Of a DNA stretch of 64,000 bases, positions 16,431-25,006 are shown piece by piece. Position 1 is the first letter of the stretch. Every line of letters starts with the position of its first letter. Below the pieces are notes generated by a model, which was given only the letters and a program-made list of their open reading frames with translations, was not told the DNA's origin and ran no database searches. The DNA comes from Anaerolineales bacterium. Lineage in GTDB: Bacteria; Chloroflexota; Anaerolineae; Anaerolineales; UBA11579. The translations under genes were made by a program, and so were the position numbers. The stretch is taken from assembly GCA_021463845.1 (NCBI GenBank), contig JAJTXV010000001.1, positions 310,001-374,000 on the forward strand. The letters run 5' to 3'.

Positions 16431-17513
16431 ATGTCCAAAGAACTCACCAACGAATCTGTATTGGCGGCTCTGGCCAAAGTCAAAGAGCCTGCTGTTCAAA
16501 AAGACTTTGTGCTGCTCAGCGCGGTGCAAAAGCTTGACGTGAAGGGCGACAATGTGGCTCTGACGCTGGGGTTGATCAGCCCCAATCATCCCTTCCAAAA
16601 CGAGATCGAGAAAGACGTGCGCAAAGCGCTGGAAAAAGCTGGCGCGAAAAAGATCGATCTTGACTTTGCCCTGCAGGTGCCCGGCGACGGGCGGCCGCGG
16701 GCTGGTTATGCGGCCGGGATCAAGAACACCGTGGCGATTGCCTCCGGCAAGGGTGGGGTAGGCAAGAGCACGGTTTCGGTCAATGTCGCCACCGCGTTGG
16801 CCAAAGCTGGCGCCCGGGTCGGCTTGCTCGACTCCGATGTCTACGGCCCCAATGTACCCACGATGATGGGCGTCAAGCACCTGCCGGCGCCGCCGGATGC
16901 CAGCGGCCACCTGCTGCCGGCCGAAGCCTACGGCGTGAAAATGATGTCAATCGGCTTCCTGGTGAAACCGGAGCAGGCCATGGTGTGGCGCGGCCCGATG
17001 CTGCACAACGCCATCCGCCAGTTCATCAATGATGTGGAGTGGGGCGAGCTGGACTATCTGATCGTCGATATGCCACCCGGCACCGGCGATGTACAGCTCA
17101 GCCTGGCGCAGACCACGCCGCTCAGCGGCGGGGTCATTGTCACGCTGCCGCAGCAAGTCTCCACCGATGATGCCCGCCGTGGGGCCGAGATGTTCCGCCA
17201 GCTGCGCGTGCCGCTGATGGGTATCGTCGAGAATATGAGCTACCTTGAGCTGCCGGATGGCAAGCGCATGGAAGTCTTCGGCAAAGGTGGCGGTGAGGCT
17301 CTGGCGGCAGAGTTCGGCGTGCCGTTCATTGGCGCGGTGCCGATGGAACCGCAGGTGCGCGCCGGCGGCGACGATGGCAAGCCCATTGTGGTCAGCCACC
17401 CTGATTCGCCCGCAGCGCGTGCGCTAACCGAGATCGCCGCCGATATTGCCCTGCGCACTTCGGTGGCCGCTTTGGCTGCGCAGAGCCAGGCTTTTTCCAT
17501 TAAAATTGAGTAA
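16431..17513 (+). CDS. mrp: Mrp/ApbC-type Fe-S carrier P-loop ATPase
   Basis: 360 aa from ATG 16431. The N-terminal MIP18/DUF59 domain (about residues 1-85) is followed by a deviant Walker A, GKGGVGKST (about 107-115), and MPPGTGDVQL further on. The usual CxxC near the C-terminus of ApbC/Nbp35 proteins is not seen, as in some Mrp members. Thought to carry Fe-S clusters to apoproteins. Leaderless promoter. ricT follows after a hairpin. Confidence 0.92.
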   Translation: MSKELTNESVLAALAKVKEPAVQKDFVLLSAVQKLDVKGDNVALTLGLISPNHPFQNEIEKDVRKALEKAGAKKIDLDFALQVPGDGRPRAGYAAGIKNTVAIASGKGGVGKSTVSVNVATALAKAGARVGLLDSDVYGPNVPTMMGVKHLPAPPDASGHLLPAEAYGVKMMSIGFLVKPEQAMVWRGPMLHNAIRQFINDVEWGELDYLIVDMPPGTGDVQLSLAQTTPLSGGVIVTLPQQVSTDDARRGAEMFRQLRVPLMGIVENMSYLELPDGKRMEVFGKGGGEALAAEFGVPFIGAVPMEPQVRAGGDDGKPIVVSHPDSPAARALTEIAADIALRTSVAALAAQSQAFSIKIE

Positions 17514-17536
17514 CGCATCACCCCAAAAGAAAGGTA

Positions 17537-17563
17537 CGCTGTGCAGGCGCAGCCTGCACAGCG
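17537..17563 (+). other. Intercistronic hairpin between mrp and ricT
   Basis: A perfect 12-bp stem, CGCTGTGCAGGC (17537-17548) with GCCTGCACAGCG (17552-17563), closes a GCA loop. No T-run follows, and it ends 12 nt before the ricT ATG, where it could limit ribosome access or stabilise the upstream mRNA. Confidence 0.6.
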
Positions 17564-17575
17564 TTGTGGCACATT

Positions 17576-18544
17576 ATGAGCGAATCGCCCCAGCAGCCCG
17601 AAGCAACGGCCAGCGCGCCGTTGATCGTTGGCATACGTTTTCAAAAGATCGGCAAGCTGTATCACTTTGACGCCAGCAAGGAGCCCGAGCTCAAGCCGGG
17701 CGACTATGCGATCGTCGAGACCAGCCGCGGTATCCAGATCGGCCAGGTAGTCCAGCGCCTGGAGGAGCCGCCTGCGCCTCCGCAGCAGGGTACCTGGAAG
17801 CCGATCGAGCGTAAGGCTTCCGTCGGAGACCTGGAAGTCCACAAGAACATTCAGAAAAAAGAGATCGAAGCCATGATCGAGGCGCGCGCCGCGGCCTCCA
17901 AACTGAACTATCGCGGCATCAAGATCGTCAAAGCTGAATTCAGCTTTGACCGCAAGATGCTGACCTTCCTCTATAACACAGAGGAAGACAAAGACATGGA
18001 TTTGGGCAAATTGCGCAAAGAGATGCTCAAGCTGTACAACAACACCAACATCGAAATGCGCCGGGTCGGCCCGCGCGATGTCGCCAAGATCCTGGGTGGC
18101 ATGGGCGCCTGCGGCCTCGAAAGCCGCTGCTGCTCCACCTTCTTGACCGACTTTAGCCCCATCTCGATCAAGATGGCCAAGGCGCAGGGTATCTCGCTGG
18201 ATCCCGGCGAGATCACTGGTATGTGCGGGCGTTTGCGCTGCTGCCTGATCTATGAGTACGAACAGTATGTGGAAGCGCGCAAGACCCTGCCCAAGCGCGG
18301 TAAGGAAGTGCAGACCCCGTTGGGCCGCGGCAAGGTAGTGGATGTGGTGCCGCTGAAGCAGGCCGTGTTGGTGGCGCTGCCTGAGGGCAAGCGCGCCGAG
18401 TTCCTCAAACATGAGATCGAGCCGTGGGATGAGCTGGAGGCGCTGCGCCGCAAGAGCGAAGCGCCGTGCGACCGCCATGAGAATGGCGGCTGCGATTGCG
18501 GCAAGGCCAACTACAGCACTGCGCAGAAAAAGACTGACGACTAA
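17576..18544 (+). CDS. ricT: PSP1-domain protein, RicT/YaaT family
   Basis: 322 aa from ATG 17576. The PSP1 core with CGLESRCCSTFL and MCGRLRCCLIYE is the Cys-rich signature of RicT. In Bacillus, RicT joins RicA and RicF in a complex with Fe-S clusters that stimulates RNase Y. The C-terminal tail adds further cysteines (CDRHENGGCDCGK). No ricA or ricF nearby. Position after mrp, an Fe-S carrier, fits a cluster-bearing protein. Confidence 0.87.
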   Translation: MSESPQQPEATASAPLIVGIRFQKIGKLYHFDASKEPELKPGDYAIVETSRGIQIGQVVQRLEEPPAPPQQGTWKPIERKASVGDLEVHKNIQKKEIEAMIEARAAASKLNYRGIKIVKAEFSFDRKMLTFLYNTEEDKDMDLGKLRKEMLKLYNNTNIEMRRVGPRDVAKILGGMGACGLESRCCSTFLTDFSPISIKMAKAQGISLDPGEITGMCGRLRCCLIYEYEQYVEARKTLPKRGKEVQTPLGRGKVVDVVPLKQAVLVALPEGKRAEFLKHEIEPWDELEALRRKSEAPCDRHENGGCDCGKANYSTAQKKTDD

Positions 18545-18548
18545 ACAA

Positions 18549-18576
18549 AAAAACGCCCGCAACAGCGGGCGTTTTT
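18549..18576. terminator. Bidirectional terminator
   Basis: The stem ACGCCCGC (18553-18560) with GCGGGCGT (18565-18572) has A-runs on the left and T-runs on the right. It serves ricT and the convergent cupredoxin gene. Confidence 0.88.
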
Positions 18577-18597
18577 CTTGCTTGTTTCGCGTTCAGG

Positions 18598-19047
18598 CTA
18601 GTCTTCAACCACGATAGTGCCAGACATGCCGGAATGTCCAGCCCCGCCGTGGAACTGGCAGTGATAGTCATAGGTGCCAGGCGTATCAAAGGTGAAGCTG
18701 AAGCTGTCGCCTTGGCCCAGGGTGCTGCTGCCAAAGCTGCCATCGTCGGCAGTTACGGTATGCGGCGCGTCCTCATTGTTGCGCCAGGTTACGGTTGTGC
18801 CGGTCTTGATCGTTAGCGTTTCAGGGCCGAAGGAGAAATTGGCGATCGCGACGGTAGCGCCATCTCCGTTGGTCTCCTCCTCTGCCGGCTCATCAGTGGG
18901 AGCCTCGGTAGCCGCCGGCGCGGCCGTATGCTCCACATGCGTTGTTGCAGTGGCGGCCGGCGCCTCAGGAGCGGGGCTACCGCAGGCGCTGAGTAGCAGA
19001 AGCAGGACGGTGGCGAAAGCTATGCGTTTGAACATGGGCGAATTCAT
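18598..19047 (-). CDS. Cupredoxin (plastocyanin/amicyanin-like) lipoprotein
   Basis: 149 aa. A signal peptide with lipobox LSAC (Cys22) is followed by an acidic Thr/Pro/Glu linker and a blue-copper domain (about 63-149). Likely copper ligands are His96 in APHTV, Cys130 and His133. The ligand loop reads HCQFHGGAGHSGMSG, so the methionine (M141) is three residues later than in plastocyanin and His138 sits at the usual Met position. Probably a membrane-anchored electron carrier. No oxidase genes nearby. Confidence 0.87.
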   Translation of the reverse strand: MNSPMFKRIAFATVLLLLLSACGSPAPEAPAATATTHVEHTAAPAATEAPTDEPAEEETNGDGATVAIANFSFGPETLTIKTGTTVTWRNNEDAPHTVTADDGSFGSSTLGQGDSFSFTFDTPGTYDYHCQFHGGAGHSGMSGTIVVED

Positions 19048-19156
19048 TACAAGACCTCCTCGTGGTTTCTGTCAGTATAGGTAGCCAATTTAAGTCCTGG
19101 ATTAGTGGCGGCTAATTTTAGAACTTGGGCTCACTAAGCACCGGCGGCGCGGCCTG

Positions 19157-19162
19157 TATACT
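19157..19162 (+). promoter_or_regulatory. -10 box of a leaderless gene
   Basis: TATACT ends 6 nt before the GTG start at 19169, and no Shine-Dalgarno is present. Confidence 0.6.
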
Positions 19163-19168
19163 TGGCCT

Positions 19169-20014
19169 GTGCGGGCCGTTTCTCTTGTTCCATCGATCAC
19201 TGAAAGCTTGTTTGAGCTTGGCTTAGGTCATAGCGTCGTCGCCATCACGGACTACTGCATCTACCCGGCCGAGGCGTTGGCTGGCTTGCCGCGCATCGGC
19301 GGCACCAAGAACCCGCGCCTGCCTGAAATAGTGGCGCTGCAGCCGGATGTCGTCTTTGCCAACCAGGAAGAGAACACCCAGGCGGCGGTGGAAGGGCTGC
19401 GGGCGGCTGGCGTCAACGTAGTGCTGCATTTCCCGCAGACGGTGGAACAGGCGGTGGTGGACCTGGCCAGCATCGCGGCTCTGTTTGGCAGCCCGGCCGC
19501 CCAGCAGCGCGTAGCGCAGCTGGCACAGCAGGTGGCCGCCGCCCGCCAGCAGGCGCCCCGACCGCTGCGCACCTTTGTGCCCGTTTGGTACGAAGAGGGT
19601 GATCCGCAATGGTGGATGACGCTCAACGAGCACACCTTCACCCATGATGTGCTGGCTTTGTGCGGTTTCGAGAATGTGTTTGCAGCGCGCGAACGCCGCT
19701 ACCCACTGGCAGCCGACCTGAGCAGCGAGCCGGCCAAGCTGGCAGAAGGCCGTGATACGCGTTACCCGCGCGTGACCGCGGCCGAGATCCGTGCAGCGCA
19801 GCTGCAGGCTGCGCTGCTGCCATCCGAGCCTTATGCGTTTGCTGCGCAGGATGCGCAGCGCTTGGCGGATGCGGTTGGCGGACAGCTGGCAATAGAGCGC
19901 ATCCGCTTGGTAGACGGCAGTCTACTGACCTGGCCGGGCACGCGCCTGGGCCTGGCCATCTCTGCATTGCAAGCTTTACATGCCGACCTGATGAGCCAAC
20001 CCGCCAGCAAGTAG
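19169..20014 (+). CDS. BtuF/FepB-type metal-receptor-fold protein without signal peptide
   Basis: 281 aa. The fold is that of class III substrate-binding proteins: RAVSLVPSITESLFELGLG at the start, RIGGTKNPRLPEIVALQPD, then a second lobe with SLLTWPGTRLGLA. Such proteins bind cobalamin or ferric chelates for ABC import. No signal peptide is present from the GTG start and none is found upstream in frame, so it may be cytoplasmic. No permease or ATPase genes are adjacent. Confidence 0.78.
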   Translation: MRAVSLVPSITESLFELGLGHSVVAITDYCIYPAEALAGLPRIGGTKNPRLPEIVALQPDVVFANQEENTQAAVEGLRAAGVNVVLHFPQTVEQAVVDLASIAALFGSPAAQQRVAQLAQQVAAARQQAPRPLRTFVPVWYEEGDPQWWMTLNEHTFTHDVLALCGFENVFAARERRYPLAADLSSEPAKLAEGRDTRYPRVTAAEIRAAQLQAALLPSEPYAFAAQDAQRLADAVGGQLAIERIRLVDGSLLTWPGTRLGLAISALQALHADLMSQPASK

Positions 20015-20052
20015 AATTGCTCCGTCGCATTTCCATAGAGATACACAGCCCA

Positions 20053-20955
20053 ATGAATTCACACAGCCGTACCGGCATCTTGCTTGGCCTACTGGCCGCC
20101 GCCATCTGGGGCGGCATGTATGTTGTCAGCAAGGTTGTGCTGGAGGTCGTGCCGCCTTTCACCTTGCTGACCTTGCGCTTACTGCTGGGCATCGCAAGTC
20201 TGGCCGCTTGGATCCGCTGGCAAGGCAGCTGGCCGCAGCTAAGCCGCGGCCAGTGGCTGCGGCTGCTTGGGGTGGGCGTGCTAGGCTATGGCGTTTCGCT
20301 GGGCTTTCAGTTTGCGGGCACGCAGCTTTCAACCGCGGCCAACGGCGCCGTGATCACGGCCGCCACGCCAGCCTTTGTATTTTTGTTTGCCTGGTTGCTG
20401 CTGCGCGAACGTATTGGCCGGCGCCAGGTGGCCGCCTTGCTGCTGTCAACCGTTGGCGTATTGTTGATCATTGACCCGTTCAGGGCTGGTGTGTATACCG
20501 AGTTGGGCTTGGGCAATCTGCTCCTGGTGGGCGCGGCGGTGACCTGGGCGTTGTATTCGGTGTTGGTGCGCCAATCCACGCAGCAGCTGCACCCGCTGGC
20601 CTTCACACTGATCGCTTTCATCGGCGGCTTGCTGGTCACTGTGCCTGCAGCAGCTGTTGAACTACGTACGCACACCATCGGGACTCTTAGCGCCGGAATG
20701 CTTGCTGGCATCCTGTATCTTGGTGTTATCTCCACCGCGGTTGCGGCCTATATGTGGAACAAGGCTTTTGCCGTGCTGCCGGCTGGAATGGCTGCGCTGA
20801 CTTTCTTCGCCCAGCCCGTAGTAGGGGCAGGGCTGGGCATCGGCCTGCTGGGTGAGCCGTTCACTGTGCAGTTTGCGGCTGGCGCGGCTCTCATCCTGCT
20901 CTGCTTGTGGATGGCTGCCCAGCCCGATAGAATCTCAACCAAACCGGCTGCCTAA
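20053..20955 (+). CDS. EamA/DMT-family transporter
   Basis: 300 aa from ATG 20053, with ten predicted membrane helices as two EamA repeats. The N-terminal helix contains GLLAAAIWGGMYVVSK and the second half ends with QPVVGAGLGIGLLGEP, the family's usual landmark. Drug or metabolite export is likely; the substrate cannot be told. An in-frame upstream start at 20017 is possible. 38 nt after the substrate-binding-like gene. Confidence 0.86.
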   Translation: MNSHSRTGILLGLLAAAIWGGMYVVSKVVLEVVPPFTLLTLRLLLGIASLAAWIRWQGSWPQLSRGQWLRLLGVGVLGYGVSLGFQFAGTQLSTAANGAVITAATPAFVFLFAWLLLRERIGRRQVAALLLSTVGVLLIIDPFRAGVYTELGLGNLLLVGAAVTWALYSVLVRQSTQQLHPLAFTLIAFIGGLLVTVPAAAVELRTHTIGTLSAGMLAGILYLGVISTAVAAYMWNKAFAVLPAGMAALTFFAQPVVGAGLGIGLLGEPFTVQFAAGAALILLCLWMAAQPDRISTKPAA

Positions 20956-20976
20956 GCAGCCGCACGGAGGCAGTAC

Positions 20977-22089
20977 TTGCGTCAATTTGTTTTGCGTCCC
21001 CTGGGCCTCGTTGTCCTCATTGCATTCGCCTTGCTTCTTCCCATCAGCCTCGCCTTTAGAGAACTGAGCACACTGGTGTTCGATGCTGAGGCCACCAAAA
21101 GCATGGTGCGGGAGCATCTGGCAAGCGGCCAAATGGCCTCCACACTGGCCCAGCAGTTGACCCGCCAGATCTTCTTGTCGGAAGACGGGCAGGATACGCT
21201 GACCGGCGCATTTGTGCGCAATACCCTGTCTGAACTCAGCGAAGACGATTGGCGCGCCATCACGGCGCTCACCATGCCCGCCAATTTGGTGGACGATACG
21301 GTGGATGATGTGGTCAATGGCTACACCGAATGGCTGGATGGTGATGCACCCTTGCCCGAGATCAGGGTGGGGCTGGAGGGTTGGAAAGCAAACATTGAGG
21401 AGAATGCCGGGCCGGTGCTAGGCGTTGTGCTGGATGCGCTGCCAGAGTGCAGCGGAAGCCAGGTGGCCAGCATGGTGCTCGGCGCGCTGCAATCCTTCGA
21501 GACCCTGCTGAGCCAGATCAGCGGCTGTCGCCCGCCGGAGCCTGTGTATTCTGCCTTGCTTGACAATGCGGGCACCATTTTTGAGGTTAGCCTGAGCCAG
21601 GCGCCCGATTCGGTGGATGTGGGCGCGCTGGGGCAGCTGGCCGGCGCTCCGGAGGAGCTGGCTCAACTGAAAGACGGGTTGGTGCAGCTGCGCCGCGTGC
21701 TCTTGTGGGGATGGCTGGCGATAGCCGGCCTGGGTCTGCTGGGGGCGCTGCTAGCCGCCCGCGGCTGGGAGCAAGTGCTGGCTTGGTTTGGCGGCCCGTT
21801 GTTGTTCGCAGGCTTGCTGACTTTTATCTTTGGTATTGCGCTGGAAGTGTTCTCGTTGCAATTCGTTGACGCACTTTTTGCTGGGCCATTGTTACGCGAG
21901 GGTGGGGCGCCAGCCGTATTGGGTGCGGCTGTGGCTGGCGGCGCCCTTGACTTTGTTGGCGGGCCGCTGATGATACAAGGCCTCATTCTCATCGCGGCAG
22001 GTGCCGTGGCCGCCTATGCAGGCTATTCATTGTCACGCAGGCACTCCTCGCCCGGCATATCCATCAATCGCAAGAGGATTGGTTGGTAA
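20977..22089 (+). CDS. Membrane protein of unknown function
   Basis: 370 aa from TTG 20977, chosen because GGAGG lies 7 nt before it. One N-terminal helix (about 8-28) leads to an outside domain of about 215 residues with two cysteines (in PECSGS and SGCRPP) that could bond. Three to four C-terminal helices and a basic tail follow. Not recognised; no catalytic motif seen. Ends at a strong terminator. Confidence 0.75.
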   Translation: MRQFVLRPLGLVVLIAFALLLPISLAFRELSTLVFDAEATKSMVREHLASGQMASTLAQQLTRQIFLSEDGQDTLTGAFVRNTLSELSEDDWRAITALTMPANLVDDTVDDVVNGYTEWLDGDAPLPEIRVGLEGWKANIEENAGPVLGVVLDALPECSGSQVASMVLGALQSFETLLSQISGCRPPEPVYSALLDNAGTIFEVSLSQAPDSVDVGALGQLAGAPEELAQLKDGLVQLRRVLLWGWLAIAGLGLLGALLAARGWEQVLAWFGGPLLFAGLLTFIFGIALEVFSLQFVDALFAGPLLREGGAPAVLGAAVAGGALDFVGGPLMIQGLILIAAGAVAAYAGYSLSRRHSSPGISINRKRIGW

Positions 22090-22091
22090 AA

Positions 22092-22117
22092 AAAAGCCCC
22101 GGCATGCCGGGGCTTTT
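22092..22117. terminator. Bidirectional terminator
   Basis: AAAAGCCCCGGC (22092-22103) pairs with GCCGGGGCTTTT (22106-22117), with more As on the left. It separates the membrane-protein gene from convergent pyk. Confidence 0.9.
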
Positions 22118-22120
22118 GCT

Positions 22121-23596
22121 TTACGTGGCGGGGGCTTCGCGCTTATAGAGCTTGTTGCGGTCCTGGCCCAGGGTGTGCAACATCACCAGGTTTGGCGGGC
22201 GCATGTCGCCGATAGGATAGCCGGAGATCACGACCACCTTTTGGCCGGGCTTCAAATCGTGTAGACCAAGAGTGTTGGTTTCGATGCTCTCCAGCATTTC
22301 ATCAATACTGTGCGACAGGGCCACCATGATGGGCACCACACCGGAATAGACGGCCATGCGGTTATAGGTCTTGCGTTCCGGCGTCAGTGCCAGGATCGGC
22401 ACACGCGGAAAGGCTTTGGACATCAGCAGGGCAGTGCGGCCGGATTCGGTGAATACGGTGATTGCCGCCACGTTCACATCCTGCGCCAGCTCGCGCGCCG
22501 CACGTGTGATCGAGATCGCATCTTCGCGCTCAAGCGAAGGCTCGCTGCCCTTCCAGTGGCCCCACTTGTATTGGTGCAGCTCAGACTCGTGGATGATGGC
22601 TTCCATCATGCGCACGGTTTCCACTGGATAGCTACCCATGGCGGTCTCGCCGGAGAGCATCACGGCATCCGTACCGTCGAAGATGGCGTTGGCCACGTCG
22701 GATGCCTCGGCGCGGGTAGGGCGCGGGTTCAGGATCATGGATTCGAGCATCTGAGTGGCCGTGATCACGATCTTGCCGGCCTGGTTGGCCGCGTCAATGA
22801 TCTGCTTTTGGGCGATCGGCACGTATTCGGGCGGCAGCTCCACGCCCAGATCACCGCGTGCCACCATAACCCCGTTAGCCGCGGCGACGATCTCGGTCAG
22901 GTTCTCCAGTGCCTCGCTGCGCTCCAGCTTGGCGATGATGGGCACATCCATACGGTCGGGAGCGGGGGCATGCTGGTTGATGAAGGCGCGCACGCGCTTT
23001 ACATCTTCGGCCGTGCGCACGAAGGAAATGGCAACCATGTCCACGCCCAGTTCCAGGCCCTTGGCCAGGTCTTGTTCGTCTTTGTGGGTCAAGCCGGGCA
23101 CATCAATATACGCGCCGGGCAGGTTGATACCCTTGTTTGACTTGAGCGTGCCACCGATGACCACTTCGGCCTGGATGGTGGTATCGGTCACATCGCCGGC
23201 GCGCAGCTCCAGGCGGCCGTCATCCAGCAGGATACGCCCGCCCTTTTTTACGAAGCGCGGCAGGTCGGCAAAGTCCACCGGGATGGCGCCGTTGCTGTCG
23301 TCAATAGTACTGAGCGTGATCCAATCGCCTCGAGTCAGGATGACGCTGCCATTGGCCAAGTCGCCCACGCGGATCTTAGGACCTTGCAGGTCTTGCAGAA
23401 TGGCGACGGGTGCGTCCAGCGCTTCGGCAGCCGCCCGCACACGTTGGATGAGTTGCTCATATTCGGCATGCGTGCCGTGCGAGAAATTGAGGCGCGCCAC
23501 GCTCATGCCCGCGGCGATCATGCGCTCCAGCGTGGCACTATCCTGGCTGGATGGCCCCAGCGTGGCAACGATCTTGGCTCGGCGTTCTTTCAACAT
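22121..23596 (-). CDS. pyk: Pyruvate kinase
   Basis: Converts phosphoenolpyruvate and ADP to pyruvate and ATP. 491 aa from ATG 23596 (MLKERRAKIVATLGPSS); an in-frame start 36 nt upstream adds residues without homology. Active-site signature MVARGDLGVELP and ITATQMLESM; the C-terminal domain ends LYKREAPAT, without the extra PEP-utiliser domain of some Gram-positive enzymes. The tRNA gene lies just upstream. Confidence 0.96.
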   Translation of the reverse strand: MLKERRAKIVATLGPSSQDSATLERMIAAGMSVARLNFSHGTHAEYEQLIQRVRAAAEALDAPVAILQDLQGPKIRVGDLANGSVILTRGDWITLSTIDDSNGAIPVDFADLPRFVKKGGRILLDDGRLELRAGDVTDTTIQAEVVIGGTLKSNKGINLPGAYIDVPGLTHKDEQDLAKGLELGVDMVAISFVRTAEDVKRVRAFINQHAPAPDRMDVPIIAKLERSEALENLTEIVAAANGVMVARGDLGVELPPEYVPIAQKQIIDAANQAGKIVITATQMLESMILNPRPTRAEASDVANAIFDGTDAVMLSGETAMGSYPVETVRMMEAIIHESELHQYKWGHWKGSEPSLEREDAISITRAARELAQDVNVAAITVFTESGRTALLMSKAFPRVPILALTPERKTYNRMAVYSGVVPIMVALSHSIDEMLESIETNTLGLHDLKPGQKVVVISGYPIGDMRPPNLVMLHTLGQDRNKLYKREAPAT

Positions 23597-23648
23597 GGAG
23601 TTAATAACCCGCAAAAGCGGGAGTGGTTGCACAAAATTGCAAACTAGA

Positions 23649-23719
23649 GCGGGTGATGGGATTCGAACCCACGAATGCTTGCTTGGGAAGCAAGTGCCTT
23701 ACCACTTGGCGACACCCGC
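23649..23719 (-). tRNA. tRNA-Gly (anticodon CCC)
   Basis: 71 nt. The acceptor stem GCGGGTG pairs with CACCCGC. The anticodon arm CTTGC-TTCCCAA-GCAAG puts CCC at positions 34-36. The T arm contains GGGTTCGAATCCC. The CCA end is not encoded. Confidence 0.95.
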
Positions 23720-23770
23720 GTGGAGGGTGATTATAACGCTTGAACAAAGGCTGCTATCAGGACTGCTAGA

Positions 23771-25006
23771 TCAGTCCTTTCTAGACCCCAGTGACTGCCT
23801 TTGGCGATAACGGCTCAATCCCCATAGTGTCGCAAGAGCCAGGTAGCCAGGGAATAGGCCTTTATAGATCGCTTCAGCCCAATTGATGTGAAAGCCGTAT
23901 TGATGCACCAAGCCTAGGACAAACACCACAATCCCTGCAAAATACAGGGTCAGCAAACCCCACACCACCTTGCGGGTCTGCATAGGCCAGTGTCCCTGCA
24001 ACGCCGTGCACAGCAGAACGACTGCGCATGGAGCAACCACCAGGTGGATCATGCCCAGCATTGGCAAAGCCAACCAGCCGATGCTCAAGCTGTATACAAG
24101 CAGCAGCTCAAACGCGCCATGGCTTGGCTCTGCGCTTCGCCAGCGCAATGTCAGTGCCACCACGCTGACTAAGAGCAAAGCCGCAACTGCTTGATGTGGA
24201 TTCCATAGCGTATCCAGAACTGAAGCCACCTTATAGCGAGGGCTGGCGACGTAAACCTGCGCCATAGCTAGGAAATCACCAACCCAGCCTGGCTGCAACA
24301 CCTCGGCGAACAGCCACAAGCCTGCGCTGGCTGCTGTCAGGCCGCCCAGCAGGCGCCACCGTCTGCGCTCCCGCAGAGCCCAGAGTGCAAGGAAGAGCAA
24401 TGGAGCCAGCGTGGCCTGGGGCTTGAAGCTCAAGCCCGCTGCCAGTGCCCCAGCGATGCCCAGCCGCCCCTTGCGCAGCATCCAATAGCTGGCGCCCAGG
24501 CTTAGTGCTGCGATGGCATTGAATTGTGACCAAATGACGTTTTGCCACATGGGGATTGACAGCATGCCCAGGGCTAATACCAGCGTGCGCCCCTCGATCT
24601 TCCTCGGCCAGCCTGCTTCGGACATCATCAGCCAGGTTCCCAAAAAGAACATCCACTGCACACAAAGCGTCCATACAAAGTGGGCTGCTTGAAAAGGTAG
24701 AGCAGCGAGCGGCAGAACAATGATTAACAGCGTAGCTGGGTAATAGAACAAGCCATCATGCAGGTGTACGGTATTGTTGAATTCGGCCATCATTTCAATG
24801 CCGTTTTGCATGCTGTAGACACTTCTTCCGTGGTCCAAATAGGCTTTGGCTGCATGCCATAAAGGAAACAGATCGGAACGCATTCGTACGGCTTCTTCTC
24901 TGTTGAGCAAGTAGCTCAACGTTACGGAAAGTAGCAAGCCGGTGAAGGCAAGCAGGAGCAGCTTGCCGCGCTGTGTTCGCTCTGGATTGGGGGCGCGCCT
25001 AGGCAT
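23771..25006 (-). CDS. GT87/DUF2029-like integral membrane glycosyltransferase
   Basis: 411 aa from ATG 25006. Around ten membrane helices. The first outside loop has FPLWHAAKAYLDHGRSVYS, like the catalytic-loop region of polyprenol-phosphate-mannose-dependent transferases (GT87), and later IWSQFNAIAALSLGA. Acceptor unknown. Its start lies 8 nt inside the end of the upstream gene, a related membrane protein, so the pair is probably co-translated. Confidence 0.75.
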   Translation of the reverse strand: MPRRAPNPERTQRGKLLLLAFTGLLLSVTLSYLLNREEAVRMRSDLFPLWHAAKAYLDHGRSVYSMQNGIEMMAEFNNTVHLHDGLFYYPATLLIIVLPLAALPFQAAHFVWTLCVQWMFFLGTWLMMSEAGWPRKIEGRTLVLALGMLSIPMWQNVIWSQFNAIAALSLGASYWMLRKGRLGIAGALAAGLSFKPQATLAPLLFLALWALRERRRWRLLGGLTAASAGLWLFAEVLQPGWVGDFLAMAQVYVASPRYKVASVLDTLWNPHQAVAALLLVSVVALTLRWRSAEPSHGAFELLLVYSLSIGWLALPMLGMIHLVVAPCAVVLLCTALQGHWPMQTRKVVWGLLTLYFAGIVVFVLGLVHQYGFHINWAEAIYKGLFPGYLALATLWGLSRYRQRQSLGSRKD

